A DNA stretch of 64,000 nt from Mesodorylaimus sp. YZB2_4 (taxonomy: Eukaryota > Nematoda > Enoplea > Dorylaimida > Dorylaimidae), in NCBI GenBank assembly GCA_030248295.1, contig JASANH010001724.1:248001-312000 (forward strand), read 5' to 3'. This document shows positions 35,105 to 48,039 of the stretch, in pieces; within the stretch, counting starts at the first letter, position 1, and each line of letters opens with the position of its first letter. A program made the position numbers and the translations under genes. Below the pieces are notes generated by a model. It was not told the origin of the DNA. It ran no database searches and saw only the letters and a list, made by a program, of their open reading frames with translations.

Positions 35105-38100
35105 ACGCTTTTGATCATTCTCCTGTCCTAAGATGTGCGAAGTATGCTTACTATATGACGCAATGGGCACTCAGGTATGTACTTGGCAAGCATGTATGGC
35201 CTATTTAACAAGTTTTAGAAATGCCTCGCACCTCGTTGGAAACACTGCCAAATCTGTCAACCTTTAATCTCATCTTCTTTGTTCTTAGCTAAATATATGC
35301 CTCGCAAATGAGCGCGCTTATTTGATGCGAGCCTGCCAAGAAATAGCGCCAGTGCAATTTAAACCAACGTCCTCGACGTTTAGACGAGCGACCCATACGC
35401 TGCTTTTGGCCAGTTCACACACAATTATCCATGTGCCGTGCTCCAGCGCAGGATAAAAGTTCATTAGGGTCAGCTCGTATCGACTAACGATTCAAGGCGC
35501 CTCTAGTCAGCAACTCTTGTCTTATTTGTTAGCAAGAACAATATTCTTTAATCGAGTGTTGTGTCCCCGTAAAACTTAGCTATCGGATTGCGCTTTGCTT
35601 GGGCTTATTTTCAAAAAGACAGGTGATAGCAAGTTATAAAAAGCACTTTTCAAGACTTCATCAACGCCAGGTGAATTAGCTCGTCTACAAATGTTTGAAC
35701 ATTCTAAGCCCGTCATTAGCTTGTTCGACTGCTCCTCTCTGCAGTTCTCGCGAATGGCGTGCCTTATCTTTCATAGAAAGATTTACAATGTAGCTTATTT
35801 CGAATCTGGCCACTGCACAATCTTTCGGATTTTCATTTGAAGACTTGAAGTCGCTCGACAGATCTTCGACATGTCGCGATGACGCAAGTCGTCTTTGCTA
35901 ATCACATGCATTCACGCATGTTCGACGGGCAAAGTGATACATTTTATGTCACCAGGTCTAAAGTTATTGTGGAGCGGTTCCAGCTCGTGATAAAAACAAA
36001 TTGTGACTCCTTCGACGCGAGAGACTAACAACGGCTGACAAATTAATTTTCTCACCTAGCTGTGAATTTTAAATTCTGGAGTGGCTGCACCCTTTGGGCG
36101 GCTAAAGCACGATAGATTTGTATTTTAACCCTCATAACACGAAGCAGGGGTAGCCAAAATTATGGGACGATATCTCTAATAAGTCGAAATTTTTATTTCC
36201 CGATGGTCCCCTTTGCAATCAAGAATTTCGACTTTTTTTACAGAGGGACTTGGGGTTCAGAATTTTGACCGCCCCTGTAATATATGGGTGCCGAATCTGA
36301 ATATCATATTCTTTTTTTAATATTCCGACATCGACTCTAGAATGTACTGCAACTTTAGGATTCGCTTATTTAATCATTCCATAAATAATTAGGAAATGAA
36401 TTGGGGAGCAAGAAATGCTTGCTCGTTTTCCGCCACGCGTTTTTGTTGTAAGCTAATATTAGCCCACATGGAGTTACATAAAGGGCTTGCACAGGGTGTA
36501 GTTATTTTTATCATTTGCACTGGACACGATTCATCTTAGTTTCTGAAAAAGCTACCTAATTGCCGTCATTTCTTAGTTTGCTTTATGAAGGTTTTAGCTG
36601 TGGTATGTGGTTTTAGTGGAAATGTCGGAAATCCGAGTACCAAGAAAGAATATTTGACACTCCATATCTTACAACAAGAACTGCTGCATATTAGCTAACA
36701 GTCTGCCTGATTCGAATACATAAGTATTTTCTCTGCGCACTCATCTCGTCTGTCTGTCTTGCGTCATGCCCTTCCTGTTTTCCAGACATTAGTGGCACTT
36801 TTGGACAATGCCATCATCACGCGATGCTGGCTAACCTGGCATCCTCGCCCATAACTCGGAAATACTCATGATCGAGCCCCGCTCTCTTGCACGTGATGCA
36901 GCCGCAGGACAGACTGCTGGTTTGACTACTCGAAAGTAAGAATGTGTACGTGACGTCCAAGATGTCGTCGCTTTGCCGATCACAAAAGGGTTCTGCTTCT
37001 GTGCTAGCTCGCCGGGAGCAATATCTACTTCGCGATATCTTCTTATCGTTAGTTCTAGACGCATAGGTGTTCTGCTTCTGGGCGCAATAGTAGATTTTGT
37101 GAATTTTGCAAGTTGAGGACGTCTGAAAGTCTTTAAGTGATGCGACAAGGCCTACGTCTACTACTTGTCTACTTTTGCCAACGCAGAGTCATAGATCATC
37201 TCTAACCGAGCAGGAGGCAGGCACTTATACAAGTATATCACCTTAACTAGGCCAATTGCATTCACGGAGATGTCACCTGATCTTCATTGTTCTTCTGAGT
37301 CTTCTAGAATATTCGATTGACCCGCCGAATGATATCGCTGCATGTTTTCGTACTGGGCACACACAGAATAGGCTCAGGCGGCACTACACGCCTTACAAGT
37401 CGGCTCACGATCACGAATATGCAAGGGAGGTCACATGGGTTGGATTGGTGCTCTTTCGCTTGGTCCGAAGCCGCTAAACATCCCTGAGTCAGAGTTATAC
37501 AACAGAGTTTTCTACTTCTTAGCAGGCGTCTTTCACCTACTGTACCTTTGGTGATAGTCAGACTTAGCACTAACGATTAGCTCGCGCGTTATATGCATTT
37601 TTAGCGAATAAACAGAAAGATTTCATAAATCAGATCCTTTGCAAAAATTCCTGTGCTAACCTAGCAAAGATGAAAAAGAGCAGACGCCTGTCATAAAAGT
37701 ACTAGCTCGCATGATTTGAGCCCTTTTGTATGTTTTTGGTTTTCAAATCCTCTCCATGTACTCAAGCCTTGAAAAGTTTCTTGTCAAGTCTTTGACAAGT
37801 CCTTCTCTGATCATGTCACAGTCGCATAGTAAATCGTGGAGAGCCCGTTGAGAGTCAAGCACATTTACTTTATCTCCTGGTTTCGTTCAGACGTCATCTA
37901 CCGCGGCATCAAGGAGTGAGGTTGATGTTGAGATCGGGGACACATAGACCACGGATACCACAGCGGCCTAAATATTCTAATGCAACGTCGGGTGCAAGAA
38001 AACTTGGCTGATGAAAAGTTTGTTATCCGCTTCAGTTTAGCTTCAGGACCGGCTTTTAAGTTCGTTGGAGCTAGGGATAGATTTGGTTAAAAAACTCTAT

Positions 38101-39500
38101 AGGATCATTGAAAATGCACTCTTATCAGTGGCAGACTTAATCCATGTTTCGGACCACAATATTCGGCCCCTCTACGGTGTCTCATTTTATCGCATTCATG
38201 TCTTTGCGCTTGCTGCGCAGCTGCCTGGAAGAGAAGAACGGTGGGAGGAGTCGCGAGTGTGTGTGACCAGCAGGTACCGTCCTCATCCTGTTTCGCTGCC
38301 GCGATAATCTTACGTTAGTCGTACGAAACATGATGTCTGGCGGTCCGGTACATGTGACGAGCCAATGCACCTAGCTCATTCCTTGTACGATAGCCCAGCA
38401 GTCAGCTGCCCTAAAATTATTAGGTTGGGTGCAAATTAGTGGGTGACAACCTAAATTCGGCGACTCCTCGTGCCTGGTTTGACAAACATGCATTGACGTG
38501 CACCTTCTTGTTCTAGCGTCTTCTACGCTGAAGTATTATTTCTCAACAGATCTCGTTACGGGCCGCTCACGCATGCTAAAAAGTAGCTGCTGAAGGCTAG
38601 GAATTTCAGCCTTCAGCTGTGCCCCGTAGGTTGTCACAAAGAAAAATTATGTGAAGGATCGAACTGGAAAATGCTAACTTTTTGCTGAACAGAGTTCATA
38701 CTGATGCATTGTAACAATGCTGCTTTCCAGGAGGTCTTTAAATTTTTTCTGCAAGAATACCCACTTCATATATTTCATGAAGATTCTGCTACCTGATACA
38801 GCTTTTATGGTCGTTTCAATGGCTCCTAGTCTCATAGTTTAAAACTCTGACAATACTTAGTTATTTCTTGGATGCTTTGTTGCCCGAACAAGCAATGTCG
38901 CTCGACATAAATATAAGAATTCACTCGTAACCTGGCCATAGCCAATTGAGTCACTCGTTGCTACCACGGTCCTTCTGGGTCACACAAGATACTGAACTTA
39001 TGAGCCACGACACAGTCTCAAATTGTTGTGCCTAATGTGTTTTTATAGCTGGACAGTTGCAAAAATATTTCTAGTGGATAAAGAGAGCTAAAATCAAAAA
39101 GTATCATAGTCGTAAGAAATTACGAAGTTTCAGGAAATTTTTCTGTTTCTCAGTAAGTCAATTAAACGTTTTTCAGCTTCTAGCAATAATTTTAACGCGG
39201 ATCTTACAGTTAGCAAGAAACCGCACGTGAGTTTGACTGCCTATCCCCTTCTTTATACAGGAAACAGTATTTCTGAAAAGAAAATTACTCTTTTTTTGTA
39301 AAGTTTGAGGATCGATGCCCCAAAAAACTTTAGAAAATTGAAAGATTCCTAATGGATACATAGTAGCTTTTAAATCCATAATGCTACAATTTGTTTTGCT
39401 CAAGAACAGAATTTTTTTGATGGGGCAGACTCTGACACTCCACGGGTTTAAACTTAACAAAAAAAAAAGAATTCGGTGGTGATGATGAAGCGATCATATG
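35105..39500. other. Gene-poor 4.4-kb stretch
   Basis: Long run with almost no open frames; only short ones at about 36.8-37.6 kb and 38.0-38.4 kb, none protein-like. I see no tRNA, tandem repeat or clear transposon end. It may hold a non-coding RNA, regulatory DNA or old decayed repeats. Confidence 0.5.
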
Positions 39501-39507
39501 AAACGGA

Positions 39508-39738
39508 GTGGCCAACGTAATCTTCACTTCACTTGCAGCCACGGTTTTGGTCCAGGCGGTCGCGTCCTTGCTTTTGTTTATGCTATTCTGCTGGTGTGCG
39601 TGGGTGGCCTTGCTGTGCACCCGGCACAAACATAAAACATCGTCGACTACCAGCGGTTACAATTTTGCTTATGTCGTGCCTTCTTCCACTGCGCCCGCGA
39701 CACCCGTCGGCACGTTTTCCCATGCCTACTTCCGTTGA
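39508..39738 (+). CDS. Possible single-span membrane peptide
   Basis: Frame of 76 codons with a strong hydrophobic segment (VASLLLFMLFCWCAWVALLC) followed by basic residues and a Ser/Thr/Pro tail. It looks like a small type I or III membrane protein, or one exon of one. The family is unknown and no paralogue or splice support was found. Confidence 0.25.
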   Translation: MANVIFTSLAATVLVQAVASLLLFMLFCWCAWVALLCTRHKHKTSSTTSGYNFAYVVPSSTAPATPVGTFSHAYFR

Positions 39739-39759
39739 CGATTGCTTGATTGTGACGAT

Positions 39760-41322
39760 ATCTAACGAAGTTCCCCAATTTGCATTCTGACAACCAAATT
39801 GCACCAAAGAATCGACTCTGCGCACTGACGCTCTTGCAATTCGCGATTTCCCTCAGCACATATTTCTTGCAGTTTCATATTTCTCTCTATCGAAAGACGG
39901 TTTAAAGTAGTGCCACACTATACTCGGGAAACTAATTGAAAGAGATTATAAACCGAACGGGTCCTAGGAGGAGAGCCTCTTTAACGAAAACTGATTGTGT
40001 AATCTTAAATTTTTTCCTGATTCTGATCAGTATCCTTAGCGACAAACGTTCGGTGCAGACGAGTCTGATTGCGCTTTAAGTGAATTTTTCGAAGGGCTGT
40101 TTTTCGGTTAATTGGGTTTCCCTCCTTTAAAATCTTCTAGATGCAAATTTCTGCTTTTCGAAGGACTAATACTTTCTCAGTGCCATTTTGTAGGCCTGTG
40201 TCAGTGCGCGAGCATATATTATTATGAATGAACTAAGATGAATATGTTTTCTCGATCCTCTGAATGGCAGGTAGCAGAATTTCCGGATGAAACCTACTTT
40301 ATGACTTTTTGCTGCAGGGAGCGTACTTTCTCGCGCAACCTTAGCTAGTAATCGGTGTGTTATCACTATCCCCCCTTTTCTTGATAGGAATGACATTTCT
40401 TACTCAGACTTTCAATGGTTTCTTTGTTTATCACGACCTTCGCGACACCTCCGCACAGCTCGGAGACACTTGCCAAGCACTTCGTCATTGCTTCACCTTT
40501 AATGGGTCTCTCGTCGCCAACACTCTCATCAGTTGAATCAGGTTCGCTTCGGAAGGTTTTTTGCGCCCTTAAGTATTTTAAATTTTTTACGTGCGCGACG
40601 ATTGCGAGTTTGACCCATAGGCGGCCATCCCCTCTGCCAACTGGACCACATAGTATCAACAAGTTTTTGCAACACTCACAGCGAGGACAGTTGATGTTTT
40701 ACTAAAAAAGCTCTTAGTAGTCCTAGACTTCTAGGTATTGTCCGAAAACAGTTACAACCGTTCCAGTAGAATCCTGTTGTGAGAAATTCAGATACGGCAT
40801 CTAAGCTAGCTTTTAAAAATAGTTTGTCGCTTTTGCTAAAAATACCTCTCCCTTTATCCGGTAATGGCACTGTTTCTGTCGAATACTGTAAGGATTTTCG
40901 GGATGAATCTGGATTAACTGGACGTAGTAAGACGAAGTTTCCCCCTCTCCTAACGAAAGTAATGATTGAAACACAATGTTTCAACATGCACTGGCCGGAT
41001 GCTTGTCCTAGTGCTTGTCTTCCAGCGCAGCGTGTCCTCCTCAATAAACACACGCTGCCGCCATGACACGATGATAGTGCTGCTTACGTAGGCACTCCAA
41101 TTAGTTACTCGCACAGACGTGACAGTCAGACATTTCTACGTCAACGTGATCTTACCTTATTTGCTCGTTTCTGTAGCTCAGGGAAACAAATCACTCAAAT
41201 TATCGATATGAGAAAGGGAGGCGGCTAGCATACCAAAAGTCGGGCGTGAAATCGGGCATGCTTTTCTTGCAGACAGCAAGCCGACCCACTCTCATTTCTA
41301 AAACGGCCTCTTTCCAGATCTG
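39760..41322. other. Region upstream of GPCR 1
   Basis: No supportable gene; frames at 40.4-41.05 kb on both strands mirror each other. An upstream exon carrying the extracellular N-terminus of GPCR 1 may lie here. Confidence 0.4.
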
Positions 41323-41336
41323 ATCGTGCGACAGTC

Positions 41337-42443
41337 ATGGTGTACTCCTACGTCTCTGTGGTCATCTGCGTGTTTGGCATTGTATCGAACACTTGCATGA
41401 CGGTGTTGTTGACGAGACCTCGGATGGGCACGACCATCAACAGACTGCTAGCCCTGGTCACCTTGTCGGACACTCTTCTCATGTGCTCCTATTTGATCTA
41501 TGTGACCCACTTTGAGTTGGGCGCTCGTGGCCGATGCCCGGTCAGTCTGCTCACATTTTCGTGGGTCTCATTTCAGCTGGCACATTCCAATGGAAGCGTG
41601 TTTCTGCGAGCTTTCACTTTATGGATTTCAGTATCGATGGCCGGATACAGAAAAGTTGTTTTGTCCCGAGCTGTCCCTCTAAGAAACGAAAAACAGTCTT
41701 TTGTTCTCAAACTGATCCTGGGAGTGGCTTGCTCAGTTCTGCTCGTGTGTTCACCCATTTTCCTACAAAATACGATCGTCGAAGGCCCTCGAGCCCCGCC
41801 CAATGATACCCTGTGTCCCGCAAATCACAGCAGCTACTACGTGCTGCGTCATCCCCAATTCGTTTTGTGGAATGATGGATTTTTATTAAAGATCGCATTC
41901 TGGACGAACGGGCTGCTCTTGAAACTATTGCCCTGCATTATTTTATCTTATTTTCTTCTTCACGTTGTTCTGCTAATGTATAAAAGGCATCGCAGAAGGC
42001 AAAGAAATTTTCAAAAAAGATATTATATAAACGGCTATTTGCAGGGCGAGAATACAAGCAACGGCAAAGCGGCCATGATGCCGACTTCGCTGATCCTGGT
42101 TGCCATTTTATTAACCACAGTTCTGTGCGAATTACCGAACGCCATACTCTCGCTCATGACTGGCGTGTGGCCACGCGTGTTCGTGAGAAACTCATACGTC
42201 CATTTGGGGGAGATGATGGATCTGCTGTCCTTGTTCAGTTGTGCAACCACCTCCGTTTTATATTTTATTATGAGTCGAGCATTGAGGGAAGCGTTTTCAA
42301 ATGTTTTTCTGAACATACAAACCAGCTGGGTATTAAAGAACGCGCAATTTCTAGTGCTGACATCGGAGAGTCGATCTCGAGGAAGCAGCAAAGATGGATC
42401 TGGGGAAACCATTCCACTGAAATTAGTTTCGAACAGCCAATAG
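41337..42443 (+). CDS. Class A GPCR, DMSR/myosuppressin-receptor-like, copy 1
   Basis: Seven-transmembrane receptor of 368 codons in a single exon. TM1 is VVICVFGIVSN; TM2 includes LLALVTLSDTLLMCSYLIYV. The E/DRY position after TM3 is replaced by MAGYRK, resembling the LAVWRY type of FMRFamide/myosuppressin receptors. ECL2 has an N-glycosylation site (NHSS). TM6 is LCELPNAILSLMTGVW (family: EFPQGIL). TM7 has LYFIMSRALREAF instead of NPxxY, as is normal in this family. The frame stays open across an acceptor (TTTCCAG, ending 41321) before SDRATVMVY, so an upstream exon with the N-terminal tail is likely. The tail is Ser-rich (SRSRGSSKDGSG). The ligand is presumably a neuropeptide (inference). 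Confidence 0.85.
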   Translation: MVYSYVSVVICVFGIVSNTCMTVLLTRPRMGTTINRLLALVTLSDTLLMCSYLIYVTHFELGARGRCPVSLLTFSWVSFQLAHSNGSVFLRAFTLWISVSMAGYRKVVLSRAVPLRNEKQSFVLKLILGVACSVLLVCSPIFLQNTIVEGPRAPPNDTLCPANHSSYYVLRHPQFVLWNDGFLLKIAFWTNGLLLKLLPCIILSYFLLHVVLLMYKRHRRRQRNFQKRYYINGYLQGENTSNGKAAMMPTSLILVAILLTTVLCELPNAILSLMTGVWPRVFVRNSYVHLGEMMDLLSLFSCATTSVLYFIMSRALREAFSNVFLNIQTSWVLKNAQFLVLTSESRSRGSSKDGSGETIPLKLVSNSQ

Positions 42444-42479
42444 TGTCTCGACATGTGGACAAATAGTTATGTACTCTAG

Positions 42480-43255
42480 ATGGCGAGTTTTTTGCTGTTT
42501 CATTATTTTACCGTGATCTCAGCAACCTTAGTTTAGTTTTTCAGCGTTTTTCAGCATCCGTTCGTGGCCAGGGCAGATTCTTGTCCTTGTCATTCAGTAT
42601 TTCCAATATTGACAATTCTGGCATCAGTGCTTTACTCAGCAAGAACCACTATTCTGCTTTCAATGGTGTAATGGAACATGCAAAGACTATCGTGGCGTCT
42701 GCAAAGATAGGGTGATCCCTAAACCAGTTTCACTCATGAGAAAAATTTTCATCTAACTTTGATTCTATAATTCCAGTCAAAGTCGAAGTTCGAAGTATAT
42801 AGAAAAATAATTTGGTCAGAATACGCAAGGAAATTTTGTCGCTCTGATTTTATTGTATAATTACGATGATTATAAAAGTTTTGTGACAGGGCAATCTAGA
42901 AAAAAGCAAATATCTGAAACACTTTCCATTATCCGACTCAAAATACAGATGTTTTCGAAAAAGTTGGACTAGGTCGTTTTGCGGGTGTTTTATAATTATA
43001 TCTGCATATTGTAGAATTCGTGATTCGTTTTCCCTCTGCTTTTGTCACCCCTGCATATATGTACGCGCTGGAAATAATAGTCTTGTGACTTTTGATACTC
43101 CCACATGTCAATTACCTCAGCGCATACTCGTGTTTTAGGTCCGTGATAATGAGTAATTGTCCCAATGACCTAATATTCGAGCCCATACATGTCACAGACA
43201 GGGAAGCTTTTGCGTAGTGCTCAATAACAGTCCAAAGGGAAGGCTACAGTACAAT
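42480..43255. other. Non-genic stretch
   Basis: 3' flank of GPCR 1; no gene or repeat recognised. Confidence 0.4.
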
Positions 43256-43262
43256 GCAATTT

Positions 43263-44580
43263 CTAAAAAGTCTGTTATCAGACAACGAAAAGGTTAGCCC
43301 AGCCACCCTACTCTAACCAAATTCAAGGCAAACGAGGTTGGCTGGGCTCCCTCGGCGGCACATGCTTGAGTGGGTTATACTTATGTAGATGTGATATATC
43401 TACCTTCATGCTGCGTTCGGGGCGAGGGTCACAATCGTACTCCCACACTCACCCACAATACATGCCTGTGATGTACTGTGCATAGTGGAGTCGACTCCCC
43501 GCGGGATTTTGTTTCCCGTTTTTAACTAAAGGCTAGTACCCACATGAACATACCCTCTCCTGTTTTGGAGTGTGTTCGGAAGTTGGTGGTTTTGGAATAC
43601 GATTGCCTTTTGCTACCTTGAACTTACTTGAGAAACAGTGAGGACTTGCTGCAGTAAGGTTGCATCTGTCGTAACAGCACGAGTACTGCATATGTAGCGC
43701 GCTGTTACACTTTTTATTAGCGACAGTGCAGCAATTCTGTTTGATCACAATTTATCTACAAACGCCGCCGAGAGCGCCCAGGCAGCCTCGTCTCGCCTCG
43801 CATTTGGCTAGAGTAGGGTGGCTAGGCTAACCTTTTCGTTGTCTGATAAGAGACTTTTTTTAGAAATAGTAGTACTTTTTCGCATTCATATTTGGGTTAG
43901 GAATTTAGCCTAGATAGAAGAAATTTGTCGTCTAATTCCTCCTGAGCTGACGCAAATTTTGTACAAAAAAGGATACCATGTTATGCTCTGTCACTGGCCT
44001 ACCGCGCGTAAGTTCCAGCGTCATTGGGCGAAACAGGCAAACTATGTGGCTGTCGATAGACAGGGGGTTTTCACACTGTAGGCACTCCATTGCCGGTTGT
44101 GCTGGTACCGTAATGTGCCGGTTGTGCCAGCAAGAAAAATCAACATTTCTGGTAGGTGGCAAACAGGCTCAATTTTCGCAACAAATATTCTCTGCTACAA
44201 AGAATGTACACGCAGTACGCAAGTAGATTTTTCAAAAACTTTAGGTTTAGAAATCAAAAGAATAAAAAGCGAGCCAACTAATCCACCAAACTAAAGCGAA
44301 AAATTCAACCAAACTAAACAGAAAAGAACACTCGTGTCGGCCAGTAATTTTAACAAAGGGTAACTACGGCTAACAGAAACAGCACTTACGCGCGCCGCAC
44401 GGCTAATAAAAGTATTCTGCCTGCTGGTGGTATGCGTTAAAATCCAGTTTTGAAAGCACAAAGAATTAATTAGCTCGAATCTTAAAATCCCACCCTCATA
44501 AGAATAATTCTCGCTATGAGAGCTTTCAGAAAAACCAACTCTTTTGCCCGTAGCTTTAGTGGTTATTTCTGTAGACGTGT
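43263..44580 (-). repeat. Dispersed repeat, copy B, with about 95-bp inverted arms
   Basis: Opposite orientation to copy A. Arms at 43265-43359 and 43763-43860 are inverted copies. Beyond the right arm the match to copy A continues through about 44060 (shared GCTGGAACTTACGCGC-like block) and again at 44534-44570. An unshared stretch lies between, so the copies differ by indels. The outer CCAAGTCCGACC ends seen around copy A are not visible here. Confidence 0.7.
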
Positions 44581-44599
44581 CTTTAGTACTTCGTCGTTG

Positions 44600-46365
44600 T
44601 CTTCCGTCGTCATCTCTGAAACAGCAAAACGTGCATTTTGAATCTCGAGAACGGCTGAGCCATTTCCAACAAAATTTTGCATGATTATTGGCCATGGTAA
44701 ACATAGCTCATCCCCAAAATCTTGTGCATTTTTGTTGATTTATTGTCGAGTTATGAACGATCAAAGTTGCCCGCCTAACATTGCGCATCTGTGCGGCTGG
44801 GCTAAACAGGCAGCTACAGGGTAAAACAGGATTTTTAGTAGACTCGCCCCAAAAAATTTAGAGTGAACGATTGTCGCGACGGAGCGCGATGGATTTCAAG
44901 GCTCACATTACAGCCCAGGAGAAGCATCGTCGACTTGTGACTTTACGATGTGATTCTTTCCTTTTTATGCTTAGTTCGCTATCCTATGGTTCATTCTTCG
45001 TTCTGTCTCCGACCAGAGTGGTCTCCTGCTTATCTTTGTACGTAAAAGACAGTGTAACGAAGCTTCTTTATACTCAGTCTCGGCCGACCAGAGCAGTCGG
45101 TCCGCTCATCTCTCTCCTACTCTACGCTTCCACAACGCTTCCACAACCATTGACCAAAAAAATGGCTGTGACATTGTTGCCGCCAGGAACAATGTCAACT
45201 GAGAAGATTATAAAGGGCTCAAGTAGTTTCAAACTGCTTTCGAACGAATCAGTTGAATATCAGTTTGAATACCTGTCACAGGCCAAAAAATTTTATTGTA
45301 GTATCTTGTGTGTAGATAAGGAGATCGCAATTTTTCCACGATGAATTTTTTCAACAATTAATTTTTTGAACGCTGGTTGAGAACAGATAAATAGATTTCA
45401 ATTATATTTTACCCTAGCATGCGAAATGGAGTACCCAAGGAAAAAACGATCGGATTTTGCAAAATTTGATCGGTTCGGGAGATATCGATGGAAGGCGTCA
45501 TCTAGAGAGGCCCTAGATTGCAGAATATAGGTTCCTAAACACGACAAGCGGGAATATGTGAAGTAGTATCAGTTGTATGAAGAACATGCAGAGAGCGTGA
45601 GTGAAACTGTGATGAAATATTTTGATAAGTTATGCTTGTACTGTGGCCAGTTCAAGCTCTGGTCAAGTTTTCCACTCACCATTTTGTGCTGGGGCAAGCA
45701 AGAGTGCTCAAACTCTGGTATGCTTTTCCCGCTATACTGTAAGCTGTAACAGATTGTGCGAAGACGAAACGCCGTTATCAGAGTCAGTGATTGATTTTGC
45801 CCAAAACAGCTTTCATTCAAATGCCATGAAATCAAATTTTTCTACCAAATTAGATTTCCTGAAGTTAGACCGAATTCGAACTTGAAATTTTTCGTTCTCA
45901 ATATTGAAAGTTCGTTATGTTGGATCTGTATTTGCACTGGAAAATTTTTACCTTCCGTACAATTAGTTCGAGATCCTATGGTAATGAGCAATAATGTTAT
46001 AGAGACAGAAATATGTACTTTAGGCAAGTAAAATATAACAGTTCCCCGTTATCGAAATATTTTTTTTAACGTTTATATGTGAAATTCTCTGCATATCGCT
46101 CATAATCGCCCTTTGTCACAAACGGTGTTTCTACAACAAAATGTGTTAGCTGTCAACAACTGCTTTTTTTCTTCACCAATGCCTACTCCACTCCACTGTT
46201 GTCGTTTCGTCATCATCCCAATTACATAGCTCAATTTTTAGTCTGCAAATTGCATCTGGCATATCGATAGAACCATTGCTTCAGAAAATGCTTTTGTTAG
46301 CTCAAAGGGCCAACAAGAGGGAGAATAAAATGGATGCATGATAAGTAAAGGAGACGGCGTCCACG
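44600..46365. other. Non-genic stretch
   Basis: A 157-codon frame at 44871-45344 (plus) has no recognisable motif and reads as low-support. Otherwise I see nothing here. Confidence 0.35.
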
Positions 46366-46369
46366 TCCG

Positions 46370-46655
46370 TTGGCAACATTTTTGATGTAGAAGCTCTCTA
46401 TCTTCGCGAATAGTCGTCTTTCTTGGTCTTCCTTGCACAGGTCTGCGTTCAACTGAATCAGTTTCTTTGTATTTCTTCAAAAGCCTGGCAACAGCACGGT
46501 AGGCAGGATCGATTTCTCCAGCCTTCTTCGTCTTGTTCAATTCGTCGACAATTTTTCGACTCGAATACCCTAAATTCGAATAAGCAATAATTCGTCCTGC
46601 TTTCTTCGACGATATGAATCCTTTTTGTTTTTGAGTCTTCCTGACTAAGAAAAAG
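46370..46655 (-). pseudogene. Tc1/mariner transposase fragment (helix-turn-helix domain)
   Basis: The minus strand reads KAGRIIAYSNLGYSSRKIVD, then YRAVARLLKKYKETDSVERR and GRPRKTTIREDRELL. This is the paired-like DNA-binding N-terminus and GRPRKTT linker of Tc1 transposases. The DDE catalytic half does not follow, so it is a truncated relic. Confidence 0.88.
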
Positions 46656-48039
46656 GCAAAAATGTGCGTATTCGCCTATTTTATATCATAAAATCATAGA
46701 AAATCGATCAAGAATCCAGCAATTAATGATTGGTCATGATTAGTACAGGTAACTAAAACCAAACTGAATACCAGCCATGAAGGCTATACCCCTCATGGTC
46801 ATTTCCAAACAATAAATCATATTACCTCTATCTCTGAACCATCCACTTCATTCATTTTATAAAATAGCTGAGGATGACAAAAAACTGCAATTTTCAGTCG
46901 CTTCTCAAAGAAACTCGACACATTCCCGTTACGAAAATGGGTTCATCTTGCAGGAAAATGAACTCTCTCTTGGGGCAGATATTTTCATTTGCATATCAAC
47001 TGCTGTTCCCCTTTGGCGGCGAGTGAAAGACACCGCATAGCATGCGCGCACGCACATTTCGGAAAGCCAAGTGCGAAACAGCGTTGCCAGATCCAAAATG
47101 AAAACTCGCAGTCAAGGGCCTGAAACCCCGCCAAAAACCGCTTCAATGCAATAATTCGCTAAGATTTTTCCCGCAAAAAGCGATATTTTAGCGACTGGTT
47201 TTTAATAAAACGCGGAGTAGAACAAAAAACGTTCACTCATTCATCGCTCATACTGTGCATGCAAATTTTTAGCGGGCCAGGCTGGGCATGGGGCACGGGA
47301 AGAGAAGAGAAAGGGATTGAAGGATGGAAAGGGACTCCCAGACGCCCCCGACCACCCCTACTCAGGTCTAAATTCTATGCAAAAAGTGTGAATGTAATAG
47401 AGCATACCGCAGAATAAGGAGCCGAGTAAGCCAGATCTAGCGGATTCTAGCTGCATCTGGCAACTCTGGTGCGAAAAGTCCATCAGTCGCTTTGCCCCCG
47501 CTCGCGATTGTTTGCGACCGCAACGAAACCGGGTGCGTGGTCGCAAAGCAGCCTATGTGTCAGCTCGCGGCACGGTCGTCCGCTTTGCGTGCGCAGTTGT
47601 CTGCCATAGCAAAAAAAACATCTACGTACTTTACGTAGATCATATTTGGCAGATACCCGTCCCACAGGAAAACAGTACAATACAGTGCGAATTCCAAGAA
47701 AATCCGGATCTGTGCCTCTTCGCGGCGTCCAAGCTACTTTTTGAAAAAGTTTTTTTGCTAAAGTCAAATGCTTCGAGGCATCATACAGTATCATAGCATG
47801 CATTATAACAATGTCAAGCGTTTGGACGATTTTGCATTACATTCGTGGGCCGCTTCGAATCAGCTCGCTTCTTTTGTAAATTCGAAGGACGACGACTAGG
47901 CAAACGCTTGGATCCCCGAGTGATTCCAGTTAGTCGACGAGCAATAGATGTTGGCTGCACACGAACGGTACGACCAGATCGAACGCGATTTGACGATAGC
48001 ATAAAGCTTGAAAACGCAGCCGTTGATATGGTTTTGGTA

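Noticed and set aside
40366..41053. ORFs of about 95-125 codons on both strands upstream of GPCR 1.
   Set aside because: Mirror frames of each other; the only GT-AG join I could find on the minus strand gives an intron of 39 nt, shorter than any supported one here.
44871..45344. 157-codon plus-strand ORF.
   Set aside because: No recognisable motif, no splice support and no paralogue; open frame could be chance.
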